Positions 22,491 through 30,703 of a DNA stretch of 45,806 nucleotides are shown here, piece by piece. The DNA is from an uncultured Monoglobus sp. (GTDB taxonomy: Bacteria > Bacillota > Clostridia > Monoglobales > Monoglobaceae), in the NCBI GenBank assembly GCA_947625055.1, contig CANQMT010000021.1, positions 1 through 45,806 on the forward strand, read 5' to 3'. Positions within the stretch are counted from its first letter, which is position 1. Each line of letters begins with the position of its first letter. A model generated the notes under the pieces. It worked only from the letters and a program-made list of their open reading frames with translations. It did not search any database and was not told the DNA's origin. The position numbers and the translations under genes were made by a program.

Positions 22491-25337
22491 TACAATTACC
22501 ATTTCCTGAACTTCGTCCTGATAGATCTTCACAAAGAGTCTCGCTTCGTTGTCTTCCTCGTAGATCTCTATATCGGCAGCGGATACCACGCTTACCGGGT
22601 TTTTGGTTCTGGACGAGTCAAACATATAGACCGTAGCGTCACCTGTCGCATAGTTATAGGTGCTTCCCGAAACTTCAACGTTAACGCTGCCGCCGAATTT
22701 TCTGGTCGCCTTGCCGTATACCGTGGTCAGGTCGGTCGAAACGTTCTTTAAGAATTCCGTTTCCTTATCGCTGCTGTCAAACAGAACCGTGATTCCGTCA
22801 ACCTCACCGCGGGCGTTGGTCTTGTACTGAATGATGTCGCCCGCCTCAAGAGGCTTGCCGCTCTTTCTGAACACGTTCTTGTCAGCCGCGGTCACTTCGA
22901 TCTCCGCGCCTTCGCTGAAGCCGTAGAGCTTGTCGGTGTACTCATAGTCCTCGTTCTGGACCTCGGCGATATAGTTCACGACCGTTATGGGCGACTCCGC
23001 GGCGGTTATGCCGGTGGAGCTTGTGATCACGACCGCGTTGGCGGCGTAATTCTCCTGAAGATCATAGATCAACGCGTCATAGGTCGAGTCGTTTGAAAGC
23101 GTCGCCATTGTTCTGATCGAATATCTGTCGGTGTCGTCGCCGGCCTCGGCGGGAATGTCAAAGATTATCGTGTCCTCGGTTATTCCCACGTTGCCGAGCT
23201 TGCCGGAGGCGCGCTTGTATACCATGTCGTCCTGCTGAATGTTTTTGGTGAAGTTATCGATCGCGGGCGCTCCCGTTCCGGTGCCGTCCGCAGCAAGCTC
23301 GATCGCGGTCACTTTTCCGTCGCTGTTGGTCTCGTAAACTATGAGCTGAGGCGTTACGCTGCCCGCGGGCGCAAGCGCATCCATTACCTCCTCGGGCGTC
23401 TTGCCGTAGTCGTCGTTCAGTCTCATCTTTGTGGAGCTGTCGAGGATGACCGTTTCGCCGGCCTTGGTGAACAGCTTGAACTGAGCCGTTTTGTCAAAGT
23501 TATCTTTAAGCGCCGCGTCAACCATATAGGCGTAATTGGTCGATATACCCGATCCCGAACCGACGCGGGTGTTGACCGCCGCTATCTTATCCTCTATATC
23601 AAGATAGAAGGTTCCTCTATCGCGCAGATTGATCTCGTTCGGATAGCTTGATGCTTTCTCGTAAAATTCGCTGCTGTCGCCGATCCTGTACTCGTCGCCT
23701 GAGATCTCGGTTATCGAGCCGGTTACAGAAGCATCCGAAACGTAAGCTTTGACAAGCTGCTCATCCTCGCTGACGGTGTAGGAGAGAACGTTCCACTCCT
23801 CAAGATCGCCGACATTGATCCTGTAGCCGTCCTTGATAATGCTGTATTTCACATTTTCGTTGTTTTCATCAAATACCAATGAGCCGTTCAGATACTTGTC
23901 GGTGACTCTGCCGGTCACGTCGGACACAGTATCGACTACAAGGTTCTTGAAGTGGTTAACGAATACTATATCATAAACTCCGTTAACATCCGAGTCAAGA
24001 AGCACCATGTTACCGCTTTCGGGCATCAGGTCCTCGACCTCGGTGTCGCTCTTGTACTTGCCGTTGTAGATATAAACCGCGTCTTTTGTTATCGTTGTTG
24101 TTCTGGTTCGTCTGTCGTTTTCTCTGTCCGCCCAGTACTCAACCGTTCTGTCGGCGTCCGTATCGCCCGTAACGCTTACGATGTCGGTCGAGTTAAGCGT
24201 CAATGTGTTGTTCTTGCCGAGCTGCTCGGTCACGAGGATCAGAGTCTTTTCATCGGTCGCCTTGTCGATCCTCGCGTAATACAGTACATTGTAGCCCAGG
24301 AACTGAGCCGCCGTCGTGTCGCCCGCGATATAGGTCTGATCGCCGATCTGTATCCTGTCCTCCGCGGTTGTCGAGCCGCCGCTGAGCGATGTCTCGTCTG
24401 TTCCCGTGATCTGTCCGTATGCCTTTTCAACGTTTAATCTGTCATAGAGCAGAGTCTTGTCAACTACCTCGTATCTGGTCTCAGAGCCGTAACCCACCTG
24501 CTCCATCAGGTTAACGGTGAGCGCGTTGAACACGAGCTGGGCCACGTCGCCTCTCTTTGCGGGCTCCGCAGAAGCCGCGTCTATTCCTCTCAAAAGCTGA
24601 TTAGACGATGCGATGAGCATATATCCCGTCGGGAAGCCGCCCTTGTCCTCAGCAGCGGGCTCATAGCCAAGCGCGCGGACGATTATAGCGACCGCTTCCT
24701 CAAACGTCACGCTGTCGTCGGGCCTGAAGGTGCCCTCGCTGTCGCCTATTACCATTCCGTTCTGGTCGGCGACGTTGATCGCGCCGGTAGCCCAGTGATC
24801 GGCGGCCACGTCCGGGAACTTGGTCGTTCCGTTCGAGCTTTGGACTACGTCCTCAAGTCCGATCGAATAGACGGCGACTTTTGCCATCTCGCTTCTTAAT
24901 ATCGGATCGTCCGGTCTGAACGCTCCGTCCTCGGCGTCGCCCACCATTATTCCGAGCGCGGCCAGAAGCTCAGCGGCTTCGGCGTATTTGGTGTCGGCAA
25001 TGTCGGGGGCGAGAGCCACGCGGACATTGCTGTATCTTGACTGCGCCATGCTGCCGTCTATCGGCGTTGCCGCCATTCCATTGTACTTCGAGCCGTTTTC
25101 GGTAAGGTTTGTGCTGACGCCGTTTGAAATGTCGATCGTGCCGTCGGCGTTTGTGCCGTCAAACGACACTGTCCGCGGCTCGGCGCCATTATTTATGCCG
25201 CTGTCGGCGTTCTGTGCGCTTCCCGCGGCGGATGTGTTGTCCTCATTGGGCAGTATGTCGGCGAACGCGGTAAATCCCGCCGCCGAATACAAAGCTAAGC
25301 TTAGCGCCACAATAAAGGAAATGAAAGTTTTTTTCAT
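22485..25337 (-). CDS. SLH-domain cell-surface protein (950 residues)
   Basis: An exported S-layer-type protein. Signal peptide at 1-26 (MKKTFISFIVALSLALYSAA, cleavage after TAFA). Three SLH repeats at about 112-160, 173-222 and 230-280 carry GAFRPDD and GTFRPDDSVTFEEA motifs that bind pyruvylated secondary wall polymer. The remaining 670 residues are beta-rich, Asp/Thr-rich and Cys-free, in small barrel-like units of the DGKVTAIELA type, with no enzyme motif. The ATG at 25337 has AGGAGG 7 nt upstream; an in-frame Met at 25424 has no site. It is divergent from another SLH protein gene at 25598 and shares with it a 260-bp regulatory region containing a perfect inverted repeat. Likely a major surface-layer component (inference from size, number and context). 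Confidence 0.9.
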   Translation of the reverse strand: MKKTFISFIVALSLALYSAAGFTAFADILPNEDNTSAAGSAQNADSGINNGAEPRTVSFDGTNADGTIDISNGVSTNLTENGSKYNGMAATPIDGSMAQSRYSNVRVALAPDIADTKYAEAAELLAALGIMVGDAEDGAFRPDDPILRSEMAKVAVYSIGLEDVVQSSNGTTKFPDVAADHWATGAINVADQNGMVIGDSEGTFRPDDSVTFEEAVAIIVRALGYEPAAEDKGGFPTGYMLIASSNQLLRGIDAASAEPAKRGDVAQLVFNALTVNLMEQVGYGSETRYEVVDKTLLYDRLNVEKAYGQITGTDETSLSGGSTTAEDRIQIGDQTYIAGDTTAAQFLGYNVLYYARIDKATDEKTLILVTEQLGKNNTLTLNSTDIVSVTGDTDADRTVEYWADRENDRRTRTTTITKDAVYIYNGKYKSDTEVEDLMPESGNMVLLDSDVNGVYDIVFVNHFKNLVVDTVSDVTGRVTDKYLNGSLVFDENNENVKYSIIKDGYRINVGDLEEWNVLSYTVSEDEQLVKAYVSDASVTGSITEISGDEYRIGDSSEFYEKASSYPNEINLRDRGTFYLDIEDKIAAVNTRVGSGSGISTNYAYMVDAALKDNFDKTAQFKLFTKAGETVILDSSTKMRLNDDYGKTPEEVMDALAPAGSVTPQLIVYETNSDGKVTAIELAADGTGTGAPAIDNFTKNIQQDDMVYKRASGKLGNVGITEDTIIFDIPAEAGDDTDRYSIRTMATLSNDSTYDALIYDLQENYAANAVVITSSTGITAAESPITVVNYIAEVQNEDYEYTDKLYGFSEGAEIEVTAADKNVFRKSGKPLEAGDIIQYKTNARGEVDGITVLFDSSDKETEFLKNVSTDLTTVYGKATRKFGGSVNVEVSGSTYNYATGDATVYMFDSSRTKNPVSVVSAADIEIYEEDNEARLFVKIYQDEVQEMVIVK

Positions 25338-25421
25338 TTTCAGTCCTCCTATTACAAAAATCATCTTAATTTTAGATTTTTTTACAAAGTTAGTATTCAC
25401 GGACGACATGAAAATACACCG

Positions 25422-25453
25422 CAAACATTATGGTAATCCTGTCATAATGTTTG
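25422..25453. promoter_or_regulatory. Perfect 11-bp inverted repeat between divergent SLH genes (operator-like)
   Basis: CAAACATTATG (25422-25432), 10-nt spacer, CATAATGTTTG (25443-25453). The two half sites are one helical turn wide with a two-turn centre spacing, as for a dimeric repressor. It overlaps the predicted start of the minus-strand SLH transcript, and could also form an mRNA 5' hairpin. Confidence 0.7.
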
Positions 25454-25454
25454 A

Positions 25455-25483
25455 AATATGTATTATTGTTACAAAATTGTAAA
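25455..25483 (-). promoter_or_regulatory. Promoter of the minus-strand SLH gene
   Basis: On the minus strand TTTACA (25483-25478), 17-bp spacer, CATATT (25460-25455). The start would be near 25448, inside the inverted repeat. The leader is about 110 nt. Confidence 0.55.
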
Positions 25484-25513
25484 GAAAAATGAAAAAAATT
25501 CAAAATTTGACAG

Positions 25514-25542
25514 TTGCATTATTACGGAACCTATGGTATATT
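25514..25542 (+). promoter_or_regulatory. Promoter of the plus-strand SLH gene
   Basis: TTGCAT (25514-25519), 17-bp spacer, TATATT (25537-25542). The same TTGCAT -35 box is used at 28710 and 34165, both for envelope genes. A TTGACA just upstream (25507) has poor spacing to any -10. Confidence 0.6.
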
Positions 25543-25597
25543 TAAATGAGACAAATATCAACATAATGTGTATGTCAAAATATAGGAGGTAAAACCA

Positions 25598-27445
25598 ATG
25601 AAGAAATTCAAGAGAATTATCGCATCGCTGCTGTGCTGCGCGTTTGTTTTCGTGTTCGCCGCGGCACCCGTTTTCGCTCTGACATTTCCGGATGTGGAAA
25701 ATGACGCCACTGTTTCCTGGGCCAAGAGCGCGATCAACAATATGACCGACAAGGGCTACATCAAGGGCTACGAGGACGGGACCTTCAAACCGCAGCAGGC
25801 AATATCGAAAATCGAGGCGCTGCTGCTCATGTCAAGGATAATGGGCGTTGACGAGAGCGACTACGCAATGTCGGTCGACTGGGCGAACGCCGAGTATGAG
25901 ACCACAGTCACCGCGATCAACTCGCAGTATCCCGACGAGCTCAGTTACCTTATGTATCTGAACGTTCTTGATCTCACCGATCTTCGCAGCTACGCCTCAA
26001 GCGCCAACGCCAACACCTCGCTCCTGAGATGGCAGGCGGCATATCTTATGGTCAAGCTGGCCGGCAGGGATAAAGACGCGCAGGAGCTTGAGATAAAGGA
26101 TACGTCTATCTATTCCGACTTTGACAAGATCCCGGCGGAAGCGCAAAAATATGTGGTTTACGCCAGAAACGCAAACCTTATGAACGGCATGGGCAAAGAC
26201 GATAACGGCAGCGACTATTTCTCGCCCGACACCACGCTGACCCGCGCGCAAATGGCGGTCCTGCTTGACAGAATGATCACATTGCTCGAAAGAACGGCCA
26301 CATTGGGCACGGTCGAGAAAATTGACTATAAAACCGGCGCGATCACCGTCGCCACAACCGACGGACGCTCCGAGGGATGCGAGACCGACAGCAATTCGGT
26401 AATAAAGTTCGAGGGCAAAGATGCATCGCTTGACGATATAGCCGAGGGCGACGAGATCATGATAACGTTCACGACCGGCTCGCCGAGACTTGTCGAGGCG
26501 ATCGCGGGCGTTTCGACAACCAAGGTTTACGGCATTATAAACAACCTCAGCTCGGCGAACGGACGTCAGCAGATCGTTATAAAGGACGCTGAAGACGACA
26601 GCAAGACCGCCACATACACAATCGCCGCAAACTGCACATACACGGTAAGAGGCACCAAAGCGGGCTTCAATGACCTTAAAGTAGGAAACAATGTTGAAAT
26701 GGTACTGACAGGCGATCAGGTCACATCGGTGACGGTCAACGAAAAGGAAACCTCCGCTTCGGGTTTGTTTGACGGTATAGAATCCGGAAATAACTCCAAT
26801 GATTCATATATTATTCTCTATGACGAGCAGACCGGCGACACGAACGAGTACGCTCTGTCGACCGGAAACATTAAGATCACCCGCAACGGCGAAATCGCCA
26901 ACCTCAGAGATCTGACCAAGGACGACCGCGTTTCCCTGACTCTTACCAACGGCAAGGTCACGGCCGTTTCCGCAACAAGCGAGACAAGCGATTACGTGGG
27001 CACGATCAAAGAGATCATTCTCAGCGACAAGCCCGAGATCACTATCGAAATTGACGGAAGTCTGCGGACATTCAGCATGTCGACCGCAACCAAGGTAAAG
27101 GTCAACGATGTTGCCGGCACGATCTATGATCTGCGCCCCGGCAATTCGGCAAGCATAGTGGCTGACGGAAATGTTCTGGCGTCGATCGAGTCAAGCTCGA
27201 GCGGATCTTACGGCAAGACCGCGGTCTCCGGCAAAGTCCAGAGCATAAATACCACGCTTAAAGTCATCTCGGTTCTGAACCAAAGCGGCGGAACAGATAC
27301 AATATATTATGACAGCAGCACCACGTTCTTAAAATCGGACGGCAAGTCGGCGTCGGTCAAGGACATTAAGACAGGCAACTCGCTTAACGTGACCGGCTCG
27401 GATTCCACAGGGTACTTTGTCGCGACAATAATAATCATTGACTGA
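25598..27445 (+). CDS. SLH-domain cell-surface protein (615 residues)
   Basis: An exported SLH protein with signal peptide 1-27 (ends APVFA-L). SLH repeats lie at about 29-80 (FPDVENDATVSWAKSAINNM, then GYEDGTFKPQQAISKIEA), a diverged middle one at about 90-165, and a third at about 175-225 (YFSPDTTLTRAQMAVLLDRM). The remaining 390 residues are beta-rich repeats of the KVTAVSATSETSDYVGTIKE type, like small OB-fold units, again without Cys in the mature part. ATAGGAGG lies 11 nt before the ATG. It is divergent from the 950-residue SLH gene, with a hairpin terminator just downstream. Both proteins share the same design and probably co-assemble on the wall (inference). Confidence 0.9.
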   Translation: MKKFKRIIASLLCCAFVFVFAAAPVFALTFPDVENDATVSWAKSAINNMTDKGYIKGYEDGTFKPQQAISKIEALLLMSRIMGVDESDYAMSVDWANAEYETTVTAINSQYPDELSYLMYLNVLDLTDLRSYASSANANTSLLRWQAAYLMVKLAGRDKDAQELEIKDTSIYSDFDKIPAEAQKYVVYARNANLMNGMGKDDNGSDYFSPDTTLTRAQMAVLLDRMITLLERTATLGTVEKIDYKTGAITVATTDGRSEGCETDSNSVIKFEGKDASLDDIAEGDEIMITFTTGSPRLVEAIAGVSTTKVYGIINNLSSANGRQQIVIKDAEDDSKTATYTIAANCTYTVRGTKAGFNDLKVGNNVEMVLTGDQVTSVTVNEKETSASGLFDGIESGNNSNDSYIILYDEQTGDTNEYALSTGNIKITRNGEIANLRDLTKDDRVSLTLTNGKVTAVSATSETSDYVGTIKEIILSDKPEITIEIDGSLRTFSMSTATKVKVNDVAGTIYDLRPGNSASIVADGNVLASIESSSSGSYGKTAVSGKVQSINTTLKVISVLNQSGGTDTIYYDSSTTFLKSDGKSASVKDIKTGNSLNVTGSDSTGYFVATIIIID

Positions 27446-27451
27446 TAAAAT

Positions 27452-27480
27452 GAGGCTCCCGTTGAATAAACGGGAGCCTC
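27452..27480. terminator. Bidirectional terminator between convergent genes
   Basis: GAGGCTCCCGTT and AACGGGAGCCTC form a perfect 12-bp stem with a 5-nt loop. The minus-strand side is followed by ATTTTATC, better for ending the GGDEF gene; the plus-strand side (CGCTTTG) is weaker. Confidence 0.7.
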
Positions 27481-27505
27481 CGCTTTGAGCTGAAAGTAAG
27501 AAAAC

Positions 27506-28633
27506 CTATATCTCGATATTTTTAAATTCATTAATAGTATAAATATTTTTGCCGCCGTGCTTTGACTTATACAGCAGAGTGTCAGCGGCTTTGTAAAGCT
27601 GCTCGTAAAGCGGGCGGACGCTGTCAGAACCCACGATCACGATCCCCATGCTCACGCCCAGCCGCACTCCGAACGACTCGTTCAAAATGTCACAGATCTT
27701 CAGCACGTTTTCGGCCTTCTGCTCAATAACGCTTTTTTCGCCGATATTTCTGAGCAGAACAAAAAATTCGTCTCCGCCGATGCGGCTTACGATATCGTCC
27801 GAACGGAACGCCCGCTTGAGCTCGCGTCCGAAGGCGGCCAGCACCTTGTCGCCCTGTATGTGTCCGTAAACATCATTTACCGCCTTGAAGTCGTCAAGGT
27901 CGAGCATCATCGCGGTGTAGGCTTCCTCGGCGCCCGCGGAGCGCATATAACTCAGGCAGTTATATTCTCCGGAACGCTTGTTGAGCAGTGAGGTCAGCGT
28001 GTCGGTGCTGCTGAGCTCATAGAGCTCTTTCTGAGCCGCGAAATCCCTCATGCGCATGTGATACACAAAATACGAGGTCAGCCACGAAAGCAGGACCGAC
28101 GCGATCGTCGTAACCGCGTCAAGAGACGCCGGAAGCGGCGGCTTGAATCTGTATGAAAGGAACACAAACAGCAGGCTCATCACGGCGGTGAGCATATCCA
28201 TGACCACCGGCCGCACCACAAACACTACGGGCAGAATTATAATAAGCATCGAAAAAAATATTTCCGGGTTGTCCGGCTGCGGAAAAACGCTGATAATTAT
28301 TGTTCCGCCCAGGACCAGCACACACATCAGCGTACACATTGAGCGCACAACCGCGGAACCGATCTTTTTAAGTCTTAACGCGAAAGCCGCGAACAAAATG
28401 AAAACAGCAAAGATCGGGTAAAACACAAAATAAACCGGCTGCGGGCGCCAGCCGTTTATTATTACCGGCGACAGCATTATCAACACGGTTGTGAGGACGG
28501 TTCCCGCTATAGCCGAAAAAAGCATATAGATCAAATTCGTCCGCGTCTTGCTTTCGGCGTACGCTCTGAAATGCTCGGAGCGCATTTTGAAGCCCTCTTT
28601 TAAGTCTTTTATAAAATAATTCAATTTTTGCAT
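27506..28633 (-). CDS. Membrane diguanylate cyclase (GGDEF)
   Basis: A 375-residue protein with about six membrane helices (about 33-195) and a C-terminal GGDEF domain (about 205-372), expected to make cyclic di-GMP from two GTP. The active-site motif is an intact GGDEF (286-290), preceded five residues earlier by RSDD (277-280), the RxxD inhibitory site, so product feedback is likely. SSTDTLTSLLNKRSGE marks the domain start, and LDLDDFKAVND holds the metal-binding Asp. The ATG has AAGGAG 8 nt upstream. It has its own promoter and is divergent from the TagA-type gene. Cyclic di-GMP could control the surface and polysaccharide functions encoded nearby (inference). The membrane sensor is not a family I can name. 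Confidence 0.93.
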   Translation of the reverse strand: MQKLNYFIKDLKEGFKMRSEHFRAYAESKTRTNLIYMLFSAIAGTVLTTVLIMLSPVIINGWRPQPVYFVFYPIFAVFILFAAFALRLKKIGSAVVRSMCTLMCVLVLGGTIIISVFPQPDNPEIFFSMLIIILPVVFVVRPVVMDMLTAVMSLLFVFLSYRFKPPLPASLDAVTTIASVLLSWLTSYFVYHMRMRDFAAQKELYELSSTDTLTSLLNKRSGEYNCLSYMRSAGAEEAYTAMMLDLDDFKAVNDVYGHIQGDKVLAAFGRELKRAFRSDDIVSRIGGDEFFVLLRNIGEKSVIEQKAENVLKICDILNESFGVRLGVSMGIVIVGSDSVRPLYEQLYKAADTLLYKSKHGGKNIYTINEFKNIEI

Positions 28634-28667
28634 ATCTTATTCTCCTTGGCGGATCAGCCGCCTTTAT

Positions 28668-28696
28668 ATTTTAATATCTTATGGTCTTAAAGTCAA
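28668..28696 (-). promoter_or_regulatory. SigA-type promoter of the GGDEF gene
   Basis: On the minus strand TTGACT (28696-28691), 17-bp spacer, TAAAAT (28673-28668). Its first 14 bases, TTGACTTTAAGACC, are the same as in the promoter at 8185-8213. Confidence 0.75.
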
Positions 28697-28709
28697 GATT
28701 TTTTTGGTA

Positions 28710-28738
28710 TTGCATATTTAAACAAATTATGTTATAAT
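28710..28738 (+). promoter_or_regulatory. SigA-type promoter of the glycosyltransferase operon
   Basis: TTGCAT (28710-28715), 17-bp spacer, TATAAT (28733-28738), about 40 nt before the start codon at 28779. Confidence 0.8.
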
Positions 28739-28778
28739 AAACAGAGATATGTATTAATATTGGCAAGGAGCATAAAAC

Positions 28779-29513
28779 ATGAGAGACACAATTGAAATTT
28801 TAGGTGTGAATATCGACCGGATAACGGCGGACTACGCTCTCAGAAAAGCGGAGCAAATGGTGCGCCGGCCGGGGCTTTCGATGATCTTCACTCCAAATCC
28901 GGAAATTGTTATGGCGGCGTATGAGGATCAGGGGTTCAGAGATATACTCAATTCCGCCGATATGTGCACTCCGGACGGTATAGGCGTTGTGTACGCCGCC
29001 AAAATGCTCGGCACACCGGTGCCGGAACGAGTGCCGGGATTCGACCTGACCTGCGGCCTTTTGGAAAGTATCAGAAAAACCGGCGAGGGCGTGTTCCTTT
29101 TCGGAGCGAAGCCCGGAGTGGCCGAACTGGCCGCCGATAACCTCAAAGACAAGTATCCGGGCCTTATTGTTTCGGGTGTGCATGACGGATACTTTTCGGA
29201 TGACGAGAACGACGAGATAATCACCCAAATCAACGACTCGGGCGCGAAGCTTTTGCTTGTGTGCCTGGGCGCGCCCAAGCAGGAGAAATGGATATACGAG
29301 AACAGAAATAAACTGAGCGGCATAAACCTCTGCATGGGCGTGGGCGGAGCTCTTGACGTGTTCGCGGGCGTGGTCAAGCGGGCGCCCGACGTGTTCATAA
29401 AGCTCAACCTCGAATGGTTTTACAGATTTTGCAAAAATCCCAGCAGACTGGGAAGGTTCGCCGCTCTGCCGCGCTTCATGCTGACGGTTAAAAAGAACGG
29501 CAAAAAACGGTAA
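28779..29513 (+). CDS. WecB/TagA/CpsF-family glycosyltransferase
   Basis: A 244-residue GT26 enzyme. TagA-type members add N-acetylmannosamine to undecaprenyl-PP-GlcNAc, the committed step of wall teichoic acid linkage; relatives act in enterobacterial common antigen and capsule. The signatures are TPNPEIVMAA (38-47), TPDGIGVV (64-71) with the catalytic Asp66, FLFGAKPGVAE, LLVCLGAPKQEKWI and MGVGGALDVFAGV, and a C-terminal basic segment (RRF/LR pattern around 220-244) of the kind that docks on the membrane. CAAGGAG precedes the ATG. It opens a run of plus-strand envelope and folate genes. It could make the wall polymer on which SLH proteins sit, but the exact sugar is not predictable. Confidence 0.93.
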   Translation: MRDTIEILGVNIDRITADYALRKAEQMVRRPGLSMIFTPNPEIVMAAYEDQGFRDILNSADMCTPDGIGVVYAAKMLGTPVPERVPGFDLTCGLLESIRKTGEGVFLFGAKPGVAELAADNLKDKYPGLIVSGVHDGYFSDDENDEIITQINDSGAKLLLVCLGAPKQEKWIYENRNKLSGINLCMGVGGALDVFAGVVKRAPDVFIKLNLEWFYRFCKNPSRLGRFAALPRFMLTVKKNGKKR

Positions 29514-29563
29514 TATCCCCGCGCACTGCGCGCGGATTGTAAAAGGAGAAAGGATCATAAAAT

Positions 29564-30088
29564 ATGTTGTACTTATTTTTAGCGGACGGATTTGAAGAAA
29601 CCGAGGCGATAGCCACTCTTGACGTGCTTCGCCGCGGCGGAGTTGAGACAAAAACGGTAGGCGTGGGCGGAGAATATATTCTCGGCGCACACGGTGTGAC
29701 CGTGAAGGCGGACGCTTCCGAAGCGGATCTTAATAATATCGACGGCGTAATACTGCCGGGCGGAATGCCGGGCACGCTGAACCTTCAGCGGGACGAGGGT
29801 GTGATCCGTGCCATAAAATATTGTATGGACAACGGAAAGCTGGTCGCGGCCATATGCGCCGCGCCGATGATCCTCGGCGAGCTCGGCTGCCTCGACGGCA
29901 GAAAAGCCGTATGCTTCCCGGGCTTTGAGGACAGCCTCGGAGACGCCGAGATAATGAGCGACGGCGTTGTGCGCGACGGAAACATCATCACCGCCATGGG
30001 TGCAGGAAAGGCGCTGGAGTTCGGCGCGGCGATCGCGGATTATTTCGGGACCGACGGAGAGAAGATCATCAAAAAGATGATGATATGA
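29564..30088 (+). CDS. DJ-1/PfpI (YajL-like) family protein
   Basis: A 174-residue DJ-1-superfamily protein, size typical of YajL/DJ-1. The conserved pair is present: Glu14 in FEETEAI and the reactive Cys98 at the nucleophile elbow AAICAAP (94-100), with PGGMPG (65-70). Members respond to oxidation and have been reported to act as glyoxalases or deglycases; which activity applies here is open. AAGGAG lies upstream of the ATG. Its stop overlaps the start of the next gene by ATGA, so it is translationally coupled to the cyclo-ligase, a pairing suggesting a shared metabolic role (inference). Confidence 0.93.
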   Translation: MLYLFLADGFEETEAIATLDVLRRGGVETKTVGVGGEYILGAHGVTVKADASEADLNNIDGVILPGGMPGTLNLQRDEGVIRAIKYCMDNGKLVAAICAAPMILGELGCLDGRKAVCFPGFEDSLGDAEIMSDGVVRDGNIITAMGAGKALEFGAAIADYFGTDGEKIIKKMMI

Positions 30089-30657
30089 CCATGACCGAAA
30101 AACGATCGCAGCGGGCCCGCCTGAAAAGGCTGCGCGGCAGCCTGACCGAGGCGGAGATACGCGGCAAAAGCGAAAAAATAGCCGCGTTTTTGCTCGGCAC
30201 CGAGGCGTTTCGGCGCGCGAGAACCGTTATGACCTACGTTTCGGTCGGCAGTGAGGTTCGAACGGATGTTATACTCGGCGAAATTTTAAACAGCGGCAGG
30301 ACAGCCGCGGTCCCCCTTTGCGGAGATAACTTCCGCATGACGGCGCGCGCGGTGGGCTCCGCCGCGGATCTTGAGCCGGGCGCGTACGGCATACCCGAAC
30401 CGAAAGCGGACAGCCCGATCATTGAAAAAGACAATATCGACCTTATAATCGTCCCCGGGCTGGGCTTTGACAAAAGCGGGTCCAGAATGGGCCTCGGCAA
30501 AGGATATTACGACAGATATTTAAAAGATTACCGCGGAACGTCCGTCGGTCTGTGCTTTGACGTCTGCGCGGCCGACAGGATCATCCGCGGCAAATATGAT
30601 ATTCCCGTCAATATGGTGATCACCGAATCGGGCGTTCACTTCGCGGGACAGAATTAA
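30085..30657 (+). CDS. 5-formyltetrahydrofolate cyclo-ligase
   Basis: A 190-residue enzyme (5,10-methenyl-THF synthetase, YgfA/Fau family) that uses ATP to convert 5-formyl-THF into 5,10-methenyl-THF, rescuing a dead-end folate. The family fingerprint is clear: KRSQRARLKRLRG at the N-terminus, YVSVGSEVRTD, and the nucleotide-binding LIIVPGLGFDKSGSRMGLGK followed by GYYDRYL. The start overlaps the DJ-1-like gene by 4 nt. Together with fhs and mnmG it makes three folate one-carbon genes in the window. Confidence 0.95.
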   Translation: MTMTEKRSQRARLKRLRGSLTEAEIRGKSEKIAAFLLGTEAFRRARTVMTYVSVGSEVRTDVILGEILNSGRTAAVPLCGDNFRMTARAVGSAADLEPGAYGIPEPKADSPIIEKDNIDLIIVPGLGFDKSGSRMGLGKGYYDRYLKDYRGTSVGLCFDVCAADRIIRGKYDIPVNMVITESGVHFAGQN

Positions 30658-30703
30658 CATTCGTCAATAACATATAAGCATTATGATTACGGAGGGTGCA
30701 AAA

